Shown here one piece after another: positions 7,148-15,141 of a stretch of 15,148 nt of DNA; positions within the stretch are counted from its first letter, which is position 1; each line of letters begins with the position of its first letter. This stretch comes from JBAXBF01 sp034429745. Lineage in GTDB: Bacteria > Chloroflexota > Anaerolineae > Anaerolineales > DRKV01. Where the stretch lies: assembly GCA_034429745.1 (NCBI GenBank), contig DAOUFY010000144.1, positions 1-15,148 on the forward strand. The letters are read 5' to 3'. A model generated the notes under the pieces. The model did no database searches and was not told the DNA's origin. It was given only the letters and a program-made list of their open reading frames with translations. A program made the position numbers and the translations under genes.

Positions 7148-9586
7148 CTATTCGCTTTTTAGACGGGCGATGGAAGCGACAGTATCCCCTTCGTCAACAG
7201 TAACGATACGGACGCCCTTGGTGGTGCGTCCCTGCTTAGCCAGTTTGTTGACTGTCGTACGCAAGACAATGCCGCCCGCAGTGATAATGGTTAGTTCATC
7301 GGTTTCTTGAACAACACGTGCAGCGGCAATTTTGCCGATGGAAGCAAGTGCTTTTTGATTGATGGTTGCTACGCCGCTTGCGCCGCGGCTTGTAGTCGAG
7401 TATTCGCTTAGGGGAGTGCGTTTGCCAAATCCACGGCTCGTAATGACGAGCAAGTCGGCGTTTTCTTCCACAATTTCCATGCCGGCGATCCGATCAGTAG
7501 GACGGAGTCTCATCGCTGTTACCCCTGCTGCAGTTCTGCCCATCGCACGCACCTCTTGTTCGGCGTAGCGAACTGCCTGCCCCTGTTCGGAGACTAAGAT
7601 GATTTCGTTGTTTCCACTCGTCAGCCGAGCCCAGCCTAATTCATCACCTTCGTCGAGATTAATGGCAATGATGCCGCTGCGCCGTGCACTGCTCAATTCG
7701 CTCAGCGGCAGGCGTTTTATTCGCCCATTGACAGTTGCCATTGTAACAAATTCAGCCGATTCCCAATCTGCAACGGCAAGGGCGGCGGTTATTCGTTCTT
7801 GGTCAGCTAAATCCAGCACGTTACGCAGCGAGACCCCTTTACCGGAACGGCTTGTTTCGGGGATTTGGTAAGCTTTCAACATATATGCTTTGCCGCGGTC
7901 GGAAAAGAAAAGCAAAGAATCATGCGAGTGGGCGGCATACATCATGACTACTTCATCTTCTTCTCTAGTTGTATGCCCGCGCACACCGCGTCCGCCGCGC
8001 TGCTGTGAGCGATAGGCTTGAATGTTTGCGATACGGATGAATCCTTTTTGGGTAATACTTACCAGCAAAGCTTCATCTTGAATGAGATCTTCTTCGTTGA
8101 AATCCTCGCTGATGTTGGCAGCTATGCGCGTACGCCGGGCATCACCATATTTCTTTTCCAGTTCCAGCAGTTCTTCTCTAATGACAGCGAGCACTTTTTC
8201 GGGGTGAGCTAAAAGATCTTCCAAATAGGCAATCGTTTGCAGGAGCTGTTGATGTTCTTCCTCAATTTTTTGACGTTCCAAAGCTGCCAAACGGCGCAGC
8301 TGCATATCCAAAATTGCTTGAGCTTGCTTGTCAGTAAGCTTGAACTTTTTCATCAAGCGACTCTTGGCGGTATCTGCATCGGGTGAGCGGCGAATGGTAG
8401 CGATCACTTCATCTAAGTTTGCTAAGGCGATCAGCAATCCCTCTAGGATGTGAGCGCGAGCTCTAGCGCGCTCGAGTTCAAATTGGGAGCGGCGGGTGAT
8501 TACCTCAACACGATGTTCTATAAAGATTTGCAGGGCTTTTTTAAGCGGCAAAATGCGCGTCTCACCGTGCACTAATGCTAGCATTTGAACACTGATTACA
8601 GATTGTAAGGCAGTATGCTTATAGAGTTGGTTGAGTACTTTTTGAGGTTGAGCACCGCGCTTTAATTCAATGACAATGCTCATGCCGCGTTGGTCGGATT
8701 CATCGCGTAAATCGGCAATGGTGTCAATTTTGTCGTCGCGTACAAGTTCAGCAATCCGCTCGATTAAACTCGCTTTATTGACTTGGTAGGGAATTTCACT
8801 GATGATAATGCGGTTACGGTTAGTACCCATTTCTTCAATCGAAGCAATGCCGCGCATGACAATACGTCCTTTGCCGGTAGCATAAGCCTGATGAATGCCC
8901 TCGCTGCCAATGATCATGCCGCCGGTAGGAAAGTCGGGGCCGGGGACAAATTTTAATAGGTCATCTACGGTAATCTCTTCCAGTTTTTCATAATGGTCAA
9001 TAATATAAACAAGAGCTTTAACAAGTTCGCCTAGATTATGAGGAGGAATGTTGGTTGCCATTCCAACTGCAATCCCTGAAGCTCCGTTGAGCAGTAGGTT
9101 GGGGATTTTCGAAGGCAGCACCAGCGGTTCTTTTTGAGAGCCATCAAAGTTATCCGTAAAATCAACGGTATCTTTCTCTATATCCGCGAGCATTTCTTCG
9201 GCTAGTGCACCTAGGCGGGCTTCGGTGTAGCGCATGGCCGCCGGAGCGTCGCCATCAATGGAACCGAAATTTCCCTGCCCATCAACGAGAGGGTAGCGCA
9301 TGGAAAAAGGCTGCGCCATACGCACCATCGCGAGATAGACTGCCATATCCCCATGAGGATGATACTTACCCAATACGTCTCCAACAATACGGGCTGACTT
9401 TTTATACGGGCTGTTGGAATGCAGTCCCATATCATGCATGGAATACAAAATTCGCCGATGGACAGGCTTTAAGCCATCGCGCGCGTCTGGCAGCGCCCGC
9501 GCGACAATGACGCTCATCGCATAATCAAGGTAAGCAAGGCGCATTTGCTCGTCAATGTCAACACGTTGTATTGTACCGATATCCAT
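7148..9586 (-). CDS. gyrA: DNA gyrase subunit A
   Basis: An 812-residue GyrA, the DNA breakage-reunion subunit of gyrase (A2B2), which introduces negative supercoils with ATP. The catalytic Tyr120 lies in AAMRYTEARL, preceded by the quinolone-determining region GDVLGKYHPHGD (69-80). QQRGGRG at 528-534 is a good GyrA box, which with the following six-bladed pinwheel argues for GyrA and against ParC. Length is normal; there is no long acidic tail. At the positions equal to E. coli Ser83 and Asp87 this protein has Met81 and Leu85, an unusual pair. Start is ATG at 9586 with AAGGA about 10 bases upstream. It is transcribed alone, from an extended -10 promoter to its own terminator; gyrB is not in the window. 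Confidence 0.98.
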   Translation of the reverse strand: MDIGTIQRVDIDEQMRLAYLDYAMSVIVARALPDARDGLKPVHRRILYSMHDMGLHSNSPYKKSARIVGDVLGKYHPHGDMAVYLAMVRMAQPFSMRYPLVDGQGNFGSIDGDAPAAMRYTEARLGALAEEMLADIEKDTVDFTDNFDGSQKEPLVLPSKIPNLLLNGASGIAVGMATNIPPHNLGELVKALVYIIDHYEKLEEITVDDLLKFVPGPDFPTGGMIIGSEGIHQAYATGKGRIVMRGIASIEEMGTNRNRIIISEIPYQVNKASLIERIAELVRDDKIDTIADLRDESDQRGMSIVIELKRGAQPQKVLNQLYKHTALQSVISVQMLALVHGETRILPLKKALQIFIEHRVEVITRRSQFELERARARAHILEGLLIALANLDEVIATIRRSPDADTAKSRLMKKFKLTDKQAQAILDMQLRRLAALERQKIEEEHQQLLQTIAYLEDLLAHPEKVLAVIREELLELEKKYGDARRTRIAANISEDFNEEDLIQDEALLVSITQKGFIRIANIQAYRSQQRGGRGVRGHTTREEDEVVMMYAAHSHDSLLFFSDRGKAYMLKAYQIPETSRSGKGVSLRNVLDLADQERITAALAVADWESAEFVTMATVNGRIKRLPLSELSSARRSGIIAINLDEGDELGWARLTSGNNEIILVSEQGQAVRYAEQEVRAMGRTAAGVTAMRLRPTDRIAGMEIVEENADLLVITSRGFGKRTPLSEYSTTSRGASGVATINQKALASIGKIAAARVVQETDELTIITAGGIVLRTTVNKLAKQGRTTKGVRIVTVDEGDTVASIARLKSE

Positions 9587-9621
9587 CTTGTAACTATCCT
9601 TATTGTTTTGAGTAGAATAGC

Positions 9622-9630
9622 ATTATACCA
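9622..9630 (-). promoter_or_regulatory. Extended -10 promoter of gyrA
   Basis: On the minus strand TGGTATAAT (9630-9622) is a perfect extended -10 element (TGnTATAAT). No good -35 hexamer is seen at 16-18 bases upstream, which is common for extended -10 promoters. The predicted start near 9615 leaves a leader of about 30 bases. Confidence 0.65.
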
Positions 9631-9659
9631 CCCCTTGAGGTTTTATTTTATCCTTTTCA

Positions 9660-9688
9660 TTTACTTTGGTATGTATTTTCTGTATAAT
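9660..9688 (+). promoter_or_regulatory. Promoter of the cytochrome/membrane protein gene pair
   Basis: TATAAT at 9683-9688 with TTTACT (9660-9665, four of six matching TTGACA) 17 bases upstream. It is divergent from the gyrA promoter in the 152-base spacer and lies about 50 bases before the cytochrome start. Confidence 0.6.
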
Positions 9689-9738
9689 ATAAATATGTTA
9701 TAAACAAGGTAGCAAGAAGTATCTAAAGGAGGAAGAGG

Positions 9739-10140
9739 ATGAAGAGAAATGTTTCCATGATCCTGCTATGGACTGCGGTTTGTATTTTTGTTTTGGCTTA
9801 TTGCAGCGGTTCACCACCCCAAGAGAGTACGAAACCTCAAATCGAAGCTTCAGATAAAATAGAGGAAAAAGCCCCGCCTGCGCCCGGAGCTGAGCAAAAG
9901 CCTCTTCAACTTCAAGAAGCTCCATTAGCAGATGCCATGGGTGCAAGTAAATCGGATGGAAAAGCGCTGTTAGAAGAACGCTGCACGACATGTCATGATC
10001 TCACTCGGACAATATCAAAGAAAAAGACCGCCGATGGTTGGAAGGCAACTGTAGAGCGTATGGTTGGCAAAGGTGCAGTACTGAATACTGATGAACAGCA
10101 GGTGCTGATTGATTATCTAACAAAAAATTTTTCTCCCTAA
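9739..10140 (+). CDS. Small membrane-anchored c-type cytochrome
   Basis: A 133-residue exported monoheme cytochrome. Residues 5-21 are a hydrophobic signal or anchor, ending LAYC (19-22). This is an imperfect lipobox because Tyr at -1 is unusual, so lipid attachment at Cys22 is possible but uncertain. Residues 23-75 are a Pro/Glu-rich linker. The heme motif CTTCH is at 82-86, and Met108 is a candidate distal ligand. The C-terminal part (TADGWKATVERMVGKGAVL, LIDYLTKNF) resembles the small heme domain of quinohemoprotein-type and related cytochromes. AAAGGAGG lies six bases before the ATG. The following gene starts 11 bases after its stop, so they are probably co-transcribed. Role is likely periplasmic or extracytoplasmic electron transfer; the partner is unknown. 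Confidence 0.85.
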   Translation: MKRNVSMILLWTAVCIFVLAYCSGSPPQESTKPQIEASDKIEEKAPPAPGAEQKPLQLQEAPLADAMGASKSDGKALLEERCTTCHDLTRTISKKKTADGWKATVERMVGKGAVLNTDEQQVLIDYLTKNFSP

Positions 10141-10151
10141 GGTGATCCGCC

Positions 10152-11102
10152 GTGGATATCGGAAAAATTCTTCAACGTGCGTGGCAGATAATCTGGAAGC
10201 ATAAAGTATTGTGGATTTTTGGCATTTTTGCCGGCTGTTCGAGCAACGGCTTTGGTGGCAATTGGGGAAATGTCAACACAAGTCCATCATCCTCGGCTGA
10301 TTTTGCATTGCCGGATCAAATAACCTCCTTTTTTGAACGGATTTTTGGTAATCTTCAGGATTGGCAAGTGTTTCTTATCATTGCCATCGCTGTGATTGTC
10401 ATAGTATTGTTTGTCCTTCTTTTATCACTGCTCTTCATTTTGCTTGGCACTCTTGGCAAAATCGGCATTATCTTAGGGGTGAATTGGATTGAAACTGCAA
10501 ATCAATCCTCGGATGAAGGGGATATAAAAAAGAGCATTACCTTTAGTAATCTGCTGCGCGCTGCTTTTCCCTATGTTTGGCGGCTGTTTCTCCTCAATTT
10601 GTTGTTAAGCATTGGTTGGCTGATTGGCGTTTTGGTTGGTGCAGTGCTGTTGATCGTTACTATAGTCGGTATATGTTTTTTGCTACCGTATTGTTGCTTG
10701 CTTATTCCATTAGGGTGGATATTTGGAATATATGTACAACAGGCTAATGTTGCCTTAGTAACTGAAAACCTTAGCCTAACCCAAGCCTTGCAGCGCGGAT
10801 GGGAAGTGTTTAAAACCAATTTTGGTGAGCTGTTGGTGATGGGTTTCATCCTAGCTGTTGGAGGAACTATTATAGGTATAGCCATTATGCTGCCGTTTCT
10901 CTTTGCCTTTGTTCCGCTGCTTGTAGGGAGCATGCTAGGCGGTACAGATGCGGCAATGACTCCTGGTATGACAAGCGGGTTAATCATCTCCATAGTCTTG
11001 CTGTTAGTGTATCTGCCGTTCTTTATTATCCTTAACGGTGGCTTGCAAGCATATCTGCAAACTGCCTGGACGTTGACTTATCGTTCATTGACAAAAAGGT
11101 AG
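10152..11102 (+). CDS. Polytopic membrane protein of unknown function
   Basis: A 316-residue protein with about five or six membrane segments (roughly 72-99, 144-168, 174-197, 226-257, 276-297, plus a weaker one near 18-29). The N-terminus (ILQRAWQIIWKHKVLWIFGI) and the TENLSLTQALQRGWEVFKTNFGEL segment (204-227) recall a conserved membrane family common in Chloroflexota and distantly the glycerophosphodiester-phosphodiesterase membrane domain; I cannot name it with certainty. There are no catalytic motifs. The start is GTG at 10152, with AAGGTGAT five bases upstream overlapping the stop of the cytochrome gene, so translation is probably coupled. Codon use looks like its neighbours. Confidence 0.8.
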   Translation: MDIGKILQRAWQIIWKHKVLWIFGIFAGCSSNGFGGNWGNVNTSPSSSADFALPDQITSFFERIFGNLQDWQVFLIIAIAVIVIVLFVLLLSLLFILLGTLGKIGIILGVNWIETANQSSDEGDIKKSITFSNLLRAAFPYVWRLFLLNLLLSIGWLIGVLVGAVLLIVTIVGICFLLPYCCLLIPLGWIFGIYVQQANVALVTENLSLTQALQRGWEVFKTNFGELLVMGFILAVGGTIIGIAIMLPFLFAFVPLLVGSMLGGTDAAMTPGMTSGLIISIVLLLVYLPFFIILNGGLQAYLQTAWTLTYRSLTKR

Positions 11103-11167
11103 TATTGTTGCAAGTGGCTTGAACTACTGCAGCTGCATACACATACCGCAGGGTACCGCGTCTATAA

Positions 11168-11196
11168 TTGACAAAAGCCTGTTATTACATTATTAT
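11168..11196 (+). promoter_or_regulatory. Consensus promoter of the phospholipase-D/kinase operon
   Basis: TTGACA (11168-11173), a 17-base spacer and TATTAT (11191-11196, five of six). It lies about 50 bases before the first gene. The rest of the 145-base gap from 11103 shows no clear terminator for the preceding membrane protein gene. Confidence 0.8.
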
Positions 11197-11211
11197 TAAT
11201 CTTAGATTAAT
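11195..11211. promoter_or_regulatory. 17-bp palindrome at the transcription start, probable operator
   Basis: ATTAATCTTAGATTAAT is a perfect palindrome with 8-bp arms about a single central base. It overlaps the last two bases of the -10 box and covers the predicted start site, the position of a repressor operator. The cognate regulator is not identifiable here. Confidence 0.6.
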
Positions 11212-11247
11212 CTTTTCCCCAGGCGTTGCTTAAGAAAGGAGCAGATC

Positions 11248-11592
11248 ATGGGTATTTTTGATTTTTTATTTGGCTCTTCTGCCCCAAAGAAGCCGTCGTC
11301 CGAAGCCATACAGAAGGCAATTGAGCAGCTTGCCGAAGATGAAGCGCTGACTAGCGGAGTGGAGGATGAAGGAGCAAAAGTGTTGCTTCAATGGGCAAAG
11401 GAGCGTATTCAGCATTGGCATGAATATACTCCTGCTCAGGATGTTGAAACCTTTAGCAATCAGCTGCGTTTGATCCTGAGAATGGGCAGCCGTCTGTCTG
11501 CACAACGTCAGGAACTCAGCGAGGTTGATTTTTTGGAGCAGCTCATCCAGATAGTGGATGTAGCTTTTTCTCTTCCCAATGAGGAAGAGTGA
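11248..11592 (+). CDS. Small acidic helical protein of unknown function
   Basis: A 114-residue protein I do not recognise. It begins MGIFDFLFGSS, a short amphipathic hydrophobic tip that could touch membrane, followed by a mostly helical, acidic body without cysteines and with no signal peptide or catalytic motif. AAAGGAG lies about six bases before the ATG. It is the first gene of the operon with the phospholipase-D lipoprotein (31-base gap) and the kinase-propeller protein, and sits directly behind a consensus promoter with a palindromic operator. Coding is supported by the ribosome site, spacing and its uninterrupted frame. A cytoplasmic adaptor or regulator role would be a guess. Confidence 0.75.
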   Translation: MGIFDFLFGSSAPKKPSSEAIQKAIEQLAEDEALTSGVEDEGAKVLLQWAKERIQHWHEYTPAQDVETFSNQLRLILRMGSRLSAQRQELSEVDFLEQLIQIVDVAFSLPNEEE

Positions 11593-11623
11593 GTTTTCTA
11601 CTTAAGTAGTAAGGAGAAATCGA

Positions 11624-12787
11624 ATGGCTATCCATAAGCTTTGGAAGGGGGGAGTACACGTCGTTCTGCTTGGTTTGATTGTCATTGGCATCACAGCATG
11701 TGATGAGAAAACCCTGGAAGAGATGGCTACTCTTGTTCCTATGGTTGCTACCCAGGCAGCAGAACTCTCCCAACCTACACAGGAAGTGGAAACGGAACAG
11801 CCAACTGTGGTGCTAACCCCTTCAGAACAATGGTATTCCTTGTATTTCACTGATCCGCAATATCCAGATAATCCAGCTACCCGCCACCGTGAGATCTTGG
11901 ATGCTTTGATCAATGTCATTGATAGTTCACGCAAGAGTTTGGATATTGCAATATATGAGCTTGATCTTGATGAGATAGGTGCAGCTTTGCTGCGCGCTAA
12001 GCAGCGCGGTGTGCGCGTACGCATGATAACAGATACTGATTCTTTAACCACGGACAAGACATTAAAGGACTTAAAAAAGAAAGAAATCCCCATTGTGGCT
12101 GATAAGCGCAATCCGATTATGCATAATAAATTCATGATAGTAGATGGGCAAGCTGTATGGACAGGCTCATATAATTGGACTTCCAACTGCACTTTTCGCA
12201 ACAACAATAACGCCATTTATATTCATTCAGCAGAGTTGGCAAAGAGCTACCAAGCTGAATTTGAAGAGATGTTTGAGGATAAAAAGTTTGGGCCCACGTC
12301 TGCCGATAATACTCCATATCCTGAAGTCATCATTGAAGGAACTCGTATTCAGGTATGTTTTGCGCCGGAGGATAAATGCGGTGATAAAGTGGTACAAGTT
12401 ATCCAGAAAGCGCAGAAATCTATTAGGTTTATGGCATTTTCGTTCACTCATGACCAAATAGGCAAAGCCTTAGAAAAAAAGGTTAAAGCGGGTGTATCGG
12501 TGAGCGGCGTCTTTGAAACTCGGGGTTCAGATACAGAGCATAGTGAGTATGAAGTGCTGAAGAAAATGAAAGCTGACGTTTGGCAGGATGGCAATCCTTA
12601 TGTCATGCACCATAAAGTTTTTATTATTGATGAAGCTGTGGTGGTGATGGGTTCATTCAACTTCAGCAAGAATGCTGACACAAGCAATGATGAAAATATG
12701 CTGATAATTTACAATAGTAATATAGCCCAGCAATTTTTAGCAGAATATCAGAAGATTCTTCAGCAAGCAAAGGAGCCAATCAAGTAG
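11624..12787 (+). CDS. Phospholipase-D-superfamily lipoprotein with two HKD motifs
   Basis: A 387-residue exported enzyme of the PLD superfamily. Residues 10-25 are a signal peptide ending ITAC (23-26), so Cys26 should be lipid-modified and the protein anchored outside the membrane. After a Thr/Glu-rich linker, two PLD domains follow: HKD1 is His167-x-Lys169-x4-Asp174 with GSYNWT (181-186), HKD2 is His329-x-Lys331-x4-Asp336 with GSFNFS (343-348). Both halves are complete, so the active site can form within one chain through the phosphohistidine mechanism. The family includes phospholipases, cardiolipin synthases and Nuc-type nucleases; the compact repeats and GSxN motifs are closest in style to Nuc-like hydrolases, but the substrate is open. 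AAGGAG precedes the ATG. The kinase gene starts six bases after its stop. Confidence 0.9.
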   Translation: MAIHKLWKGGVHVVLLGLIVIGITACDEKTLEEMATLVPMVATQAAELSQPTQEVETEQPTVVLTPSEQWYSLYFTDPQYPDNPATRHREILDALINVIDSSRKSLDIAIYELDLDEIGAALLRAKQRGVRVRMITDTDSLTTDKTLKDLKKKEIPIVADKRNPIMHNKFMIVDGQAVWTGSYNWTSNCTFRNNNNAIYIHSAELAKSYQAEFEEMFEDKKFGPTSADNTPYPEVIIEGTRIQVCFAPEDKCGDKVVQVIQKAQKSIRFMAFSFTHDQIGKALEKKVKAGVSVSGVFETRGSDTEHSEYEVLKKMKADVWQDGNPYVMHHKVFIIDEAVVVMGSFNFSKNADTSNDENMLIIYNSNIAQQFLAEYQKILQQAKEPIK

Positions 12788-12793
12788 TTAGAT

Positions 12794-14902
12794 ATGCCCT
12801 TAAGCAACGGTACATTATTGCATAATCGTTATCGAATTTTGGAAACCCTAGGGCAAGGTGGAATGGGGGCGGTGTATCGCGCCTTGGATGAGCGGTTGGG
12901 TGTTGAAGTTGCAGTGAAAGAGAATTTGTTTGTGAATGAAGTATATGCTCGCCAATTTCGGCGCGAAGCAACCGTGCTGGCTTCATTGCGTCACCCGGCT
13001 TTGCCGCGGGTAACCGATCATTTCGAGGGGGAGGGCGAGACGCAATATCTTGTGATGGATTATATTGATGGCGAAGATTTGCGTCAGTGGATTGAAAACA
13101 ATGGGTTGCTCAGCGAAAGGAATGCGCTTGTTGTAGGCATTTCGATCTGCAATGCGTTGATCTATTTGCATCGCCACGAACCGAAGATCGTACACCGCGA
13201 TATTAAGCCAGGCAATATCCGTATCACGCCGGAAGGGCGCGTTGTGTTGGTGGATTTTGGGTTAGTGAAAATGCTGCAAAGCGGACAATCCACAACTGCT
13301 GGCGCGAGAGCGATGACACCCGGCTACTCACCTCCCGAGCAATATGGCACTTCCCACACGGATCCACGTTCTGATATATACGCCTTAGGAGCTACCTTAT
13401 ATGCTGCAGTAAGCGGTGCCGTTCCCGAGGATGGTTTGGCGCGCGTGATGGGAGAGGCGCGCTTAACGCCGTTACGCCGACATAACCCAAAAATCAGCCA
13501 TGCATTTGCCACAGTGATTGAAAAAGCCATGGCGGTTCAACCAGGCGATCGCTACCAATCCGCTGAAGCTCTGCGCGATGCTTTCTACAAAGCTGCTGAA
13601 AGTGCAAAAATCTCCCTTCACAACCTCATCCTTTATCCGCAAGTCATCGGTAAAGGTCGCAAGACAACTCAGCCGCGCCCAAAAGGATTCATGGCTGGTG
13701 AATTATTTTTCCCTGCATCTGGTTCTGTTTGGCGCAAGTGGAGTATTTGGGGGTTGGTGCTGTTGAGTTTGGGGTTTTTATTGCTTGGACTATGGGCGTT
13801 GACTGGTTTCCCTGTGCCGCGTGTGCGCTCTTCAGCTGCAGAAAGCCCAACCCCGATGATAAGAGAAAGTGGAACTGTGGAGGCAGAAACCCCATCAACT
13901 CAAAACATAACCGCAACGCCCGTGCCATTGGCGCAAGCTACAACAACGACGATACCCATGCTTCCTCCTCAGGCTTTAGCCAAGGCGTCTCCAACGCCAA
14001 TTGGTGGCAGCGATGAAATTGCTTTTGTTGCCAAAACGATCGGACCTTTGCAAATATATCGGGCAAAGTTGGATGGGAGCGGCCTGCAGCTCATTACTCG
14101 TCAAGCCGGGGGCGCATGTCAGCCAGCATGGACAGCGGATGGAGAGCGGCTGCTCTTCACCTCACCATGCGCTACCCGCCGCGAATGGTATGAGAGGTCC
14201 AATCTCTTTATCATAAATGCAGACGGCAGAGATGTGCAGCCGATTACGTCAGAGATGGCTGGTGATTTTGATGCGGCCCTTGATTCTCGCCAACGATTGA
14301 TCGCCTTTACATCAATGCGCATCAGCGGGGTGCCACGTCTGCATTTGCTCACTATAAAGGATTGGAATTCCCTAAGCACACCTCAAGCGGCACCGATGAT
14401 AACGGTTCTTGCCCCTCAAGAATCCAACAGTTCTCAACCTGCGTGGTCACCGGATGGCAGATTTATTGTCTATGTAAAGCAGAGTTCCAGCGGTAGCCAA
14501 TTGTGGATCATGAATGCGGATGGAACACAAGCCAAGCCGCTATCAGAGGGTGAAGGTTATTATAGCCATCCGCGTTGGTCGCCGGATGGGAAGATATTGG
14601 TATTTAATTATCAGCGCACCCAAAAGAGCATGAACCAAGTAATGCTGAGCGAGGTTAACCAGTTTCAGCCGCGGATTTTTATTGATGCGTTGTCGCCGCG
14701 TATGGATGCCGAGTTTTCGCCGGATGGGAAATGGCTGGTCTATGAAGGCTGGCCTGAAGGCGGCAGACATAGTATCTGGTATGCCGATATTAATGGGAGA
14801 AATGAGACACGCGTGCCGCTTAAGTTGGAAAACAGCTCGGCAGAATTTAGCCCAGTGTGGCGTCCAGCCTACGGAAAACAAGCTGAACCGATTTTTCACT
14901 GA
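12794..14902 (+). CDS. Transmembrane Ser/Thr kinase with TolB/PD40 beta-propeller sensor domain
   Basis: A 702-residue receptor-type Hanks kinase. The kinase domain (about 13-265) has the glycine loop GQGGMG (20-25), Lys42 in VAVKEN, Glu58, catalytic HRDIKPGN (134-141) and DFG (154-156), with SPPEQYG (179-185) as the APE-equivalent; all key residues are present, so activity is expected. A single membrane helix (about 315-338) is followed by a Pro/Thr-rich linker (342-405). The outer part carries about six PD40/TolB-type repeats, seen as AWTADGERLLF, AWSPDGRFIVY, RWSPDGKILVF and EFSPDGKWLVY. The layout resembles mycobacterial PknD (kinase, helix, propeller). The start at 12794 fits the family's N-terminus; a good ribosome site is lacking (AGGAG lies 18 bases away), so reinitiation from the phospholipase-D stop is likely. 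Ligand and substrates are unknown. Confidence 0.93.
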   Translation: MPLSNGTLLHNRYRILETLGQGGMGAVYRALDERLGVEVAVKENLFVNEVYARQFRREATVLASLRHPALPRVTDHFEGEGETQYLVMDYIDGEDLRQWIENNGLLSERNALVVGISICNALIYLHRHEPKIVHRDIKPGNIRITPEGRVVLVDFGLVKMLQSGQSTTAGARAMTPGYSPPEQYGTSHTDPRSDIYALGATLYAAVSGAVPEDGLARVMGEARLTPLRRHNPKISHAFATVIEKAMAVQPGDRYQSAEALRDAFYKAAESAKISLHNLILYPQVIGKGRKTTQPRPKGFMAGELFFPASGSVWRKWSIWGLVLLSLGFLLLGLWALTGFPVPRVRSSAAESPTPMIRESGTVEAETPSTQNITATPVPLAQATTTTIPMLPPQALAKASPTPIGGSDEIAFVAKTIGPLQIYRAKLDGSGLQLITRQAGGACQPAWTADGERLLFTSPCATRREWYERSNLFIINADGRDVQPITSEMAGDFDAALDSRQRLIAFTSMRISGVPRLHLLTIKDWNSLSTPQAAPMITVLAPQESNSSQPAWSPDGRFIVYVKQSSSGSQLWIMNADGTQAKPLSEGEGYYSHPRWSPDGKILVFNYQRTQKSMNQVMLSEVNQFQPRIFIDALSPRMDAEFSPDGKWLVYEGWPEGGRHSIWYADINGRNETRVPLKLENSSAEFSPVWRPAYGKQAEPIFH

Positions 14903-14984
14903 TAGGAAAACCTACATGCGTCTTGTTAAGCAGCAATGGGGTGATAGTTTACTCAAAAGCTGGTGTAAGTACTTTAAGAAGGTC

Positions 14985-15020
14985 CGCCATGCAGCATTTG
15001 CTGCATGGCGATTTTTTATT
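14985..15020 (+). terminator. Terminator of the phospholipase-D/kinase operon
   Basis: CGCCATGCAGCA (14985-14996) pairs perfectly with TGCTGCATGGCG (14999-15010), followed by ATTTTTTATT. It lies about 80 bases after the kinase stop. Confidence 0.92.
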
Positions 15021-15060
15021 TCTGATTCGTGTAGGCGGCTCTTTTAAATTAAACCTTGGA

Positions 15061-15066
15061 TATAAT
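15061..15066 (+). promoter_or_regulatory. Possible -10 box of the next gene
   Basis: TATAAT at 15061-15066, downstream of the terminator. No good -35 hexamer is seen, so this is weak evidence. Apart from this and the hairpin, the region 14903-15141 shows nothing recognisable. Confidence 0.35.
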
Positions 15067-15141
15067 CCATGCCGATAATCGCGGACGCAATGAAATACCA
15101 ACGCCATTTATACTACTTATAGGAAAAGGACGCAGTAAACC

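Noticed and set aside
9205..9510. 101-codon plus-strand open frame opposite gyrA
   Set aside because: Antisense to the most conserved part of gyrA; a shadow.
7148..9586. parC (topoisomerase IV subunit A) instead of gyrA
   Set aside because: The QQRGGRG GyrA box at residues 528-534 and overall length favour gyrA.
10571..10993. 140-codon minus-strand open frame inside the membrane protein gene
   Set aside because: Antisense to hydrophobic codons, with no start signal or recognisable motif.
11602..12216. 204-codon minus-strand open frame opposite the phospholipase-D gene
   Set aside because: It lies fully over the start and first HKD domain of a well-supported gene, its translation has no recognisable domain, and it lacks a convincing ribosome site.
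14682..15047. 121-codon plus-strand open frame running past the kinase end
   Set aside because: It is an alternate frame of the propeller domain that continues through the terminator hairpin; no ribosome site and no domain.
15090..15122. Ten-codon open frame starting ATGAAATAC near the right end
   Set aside because: Too short, with no ribosome site; likely chance in the leader of the next gene.
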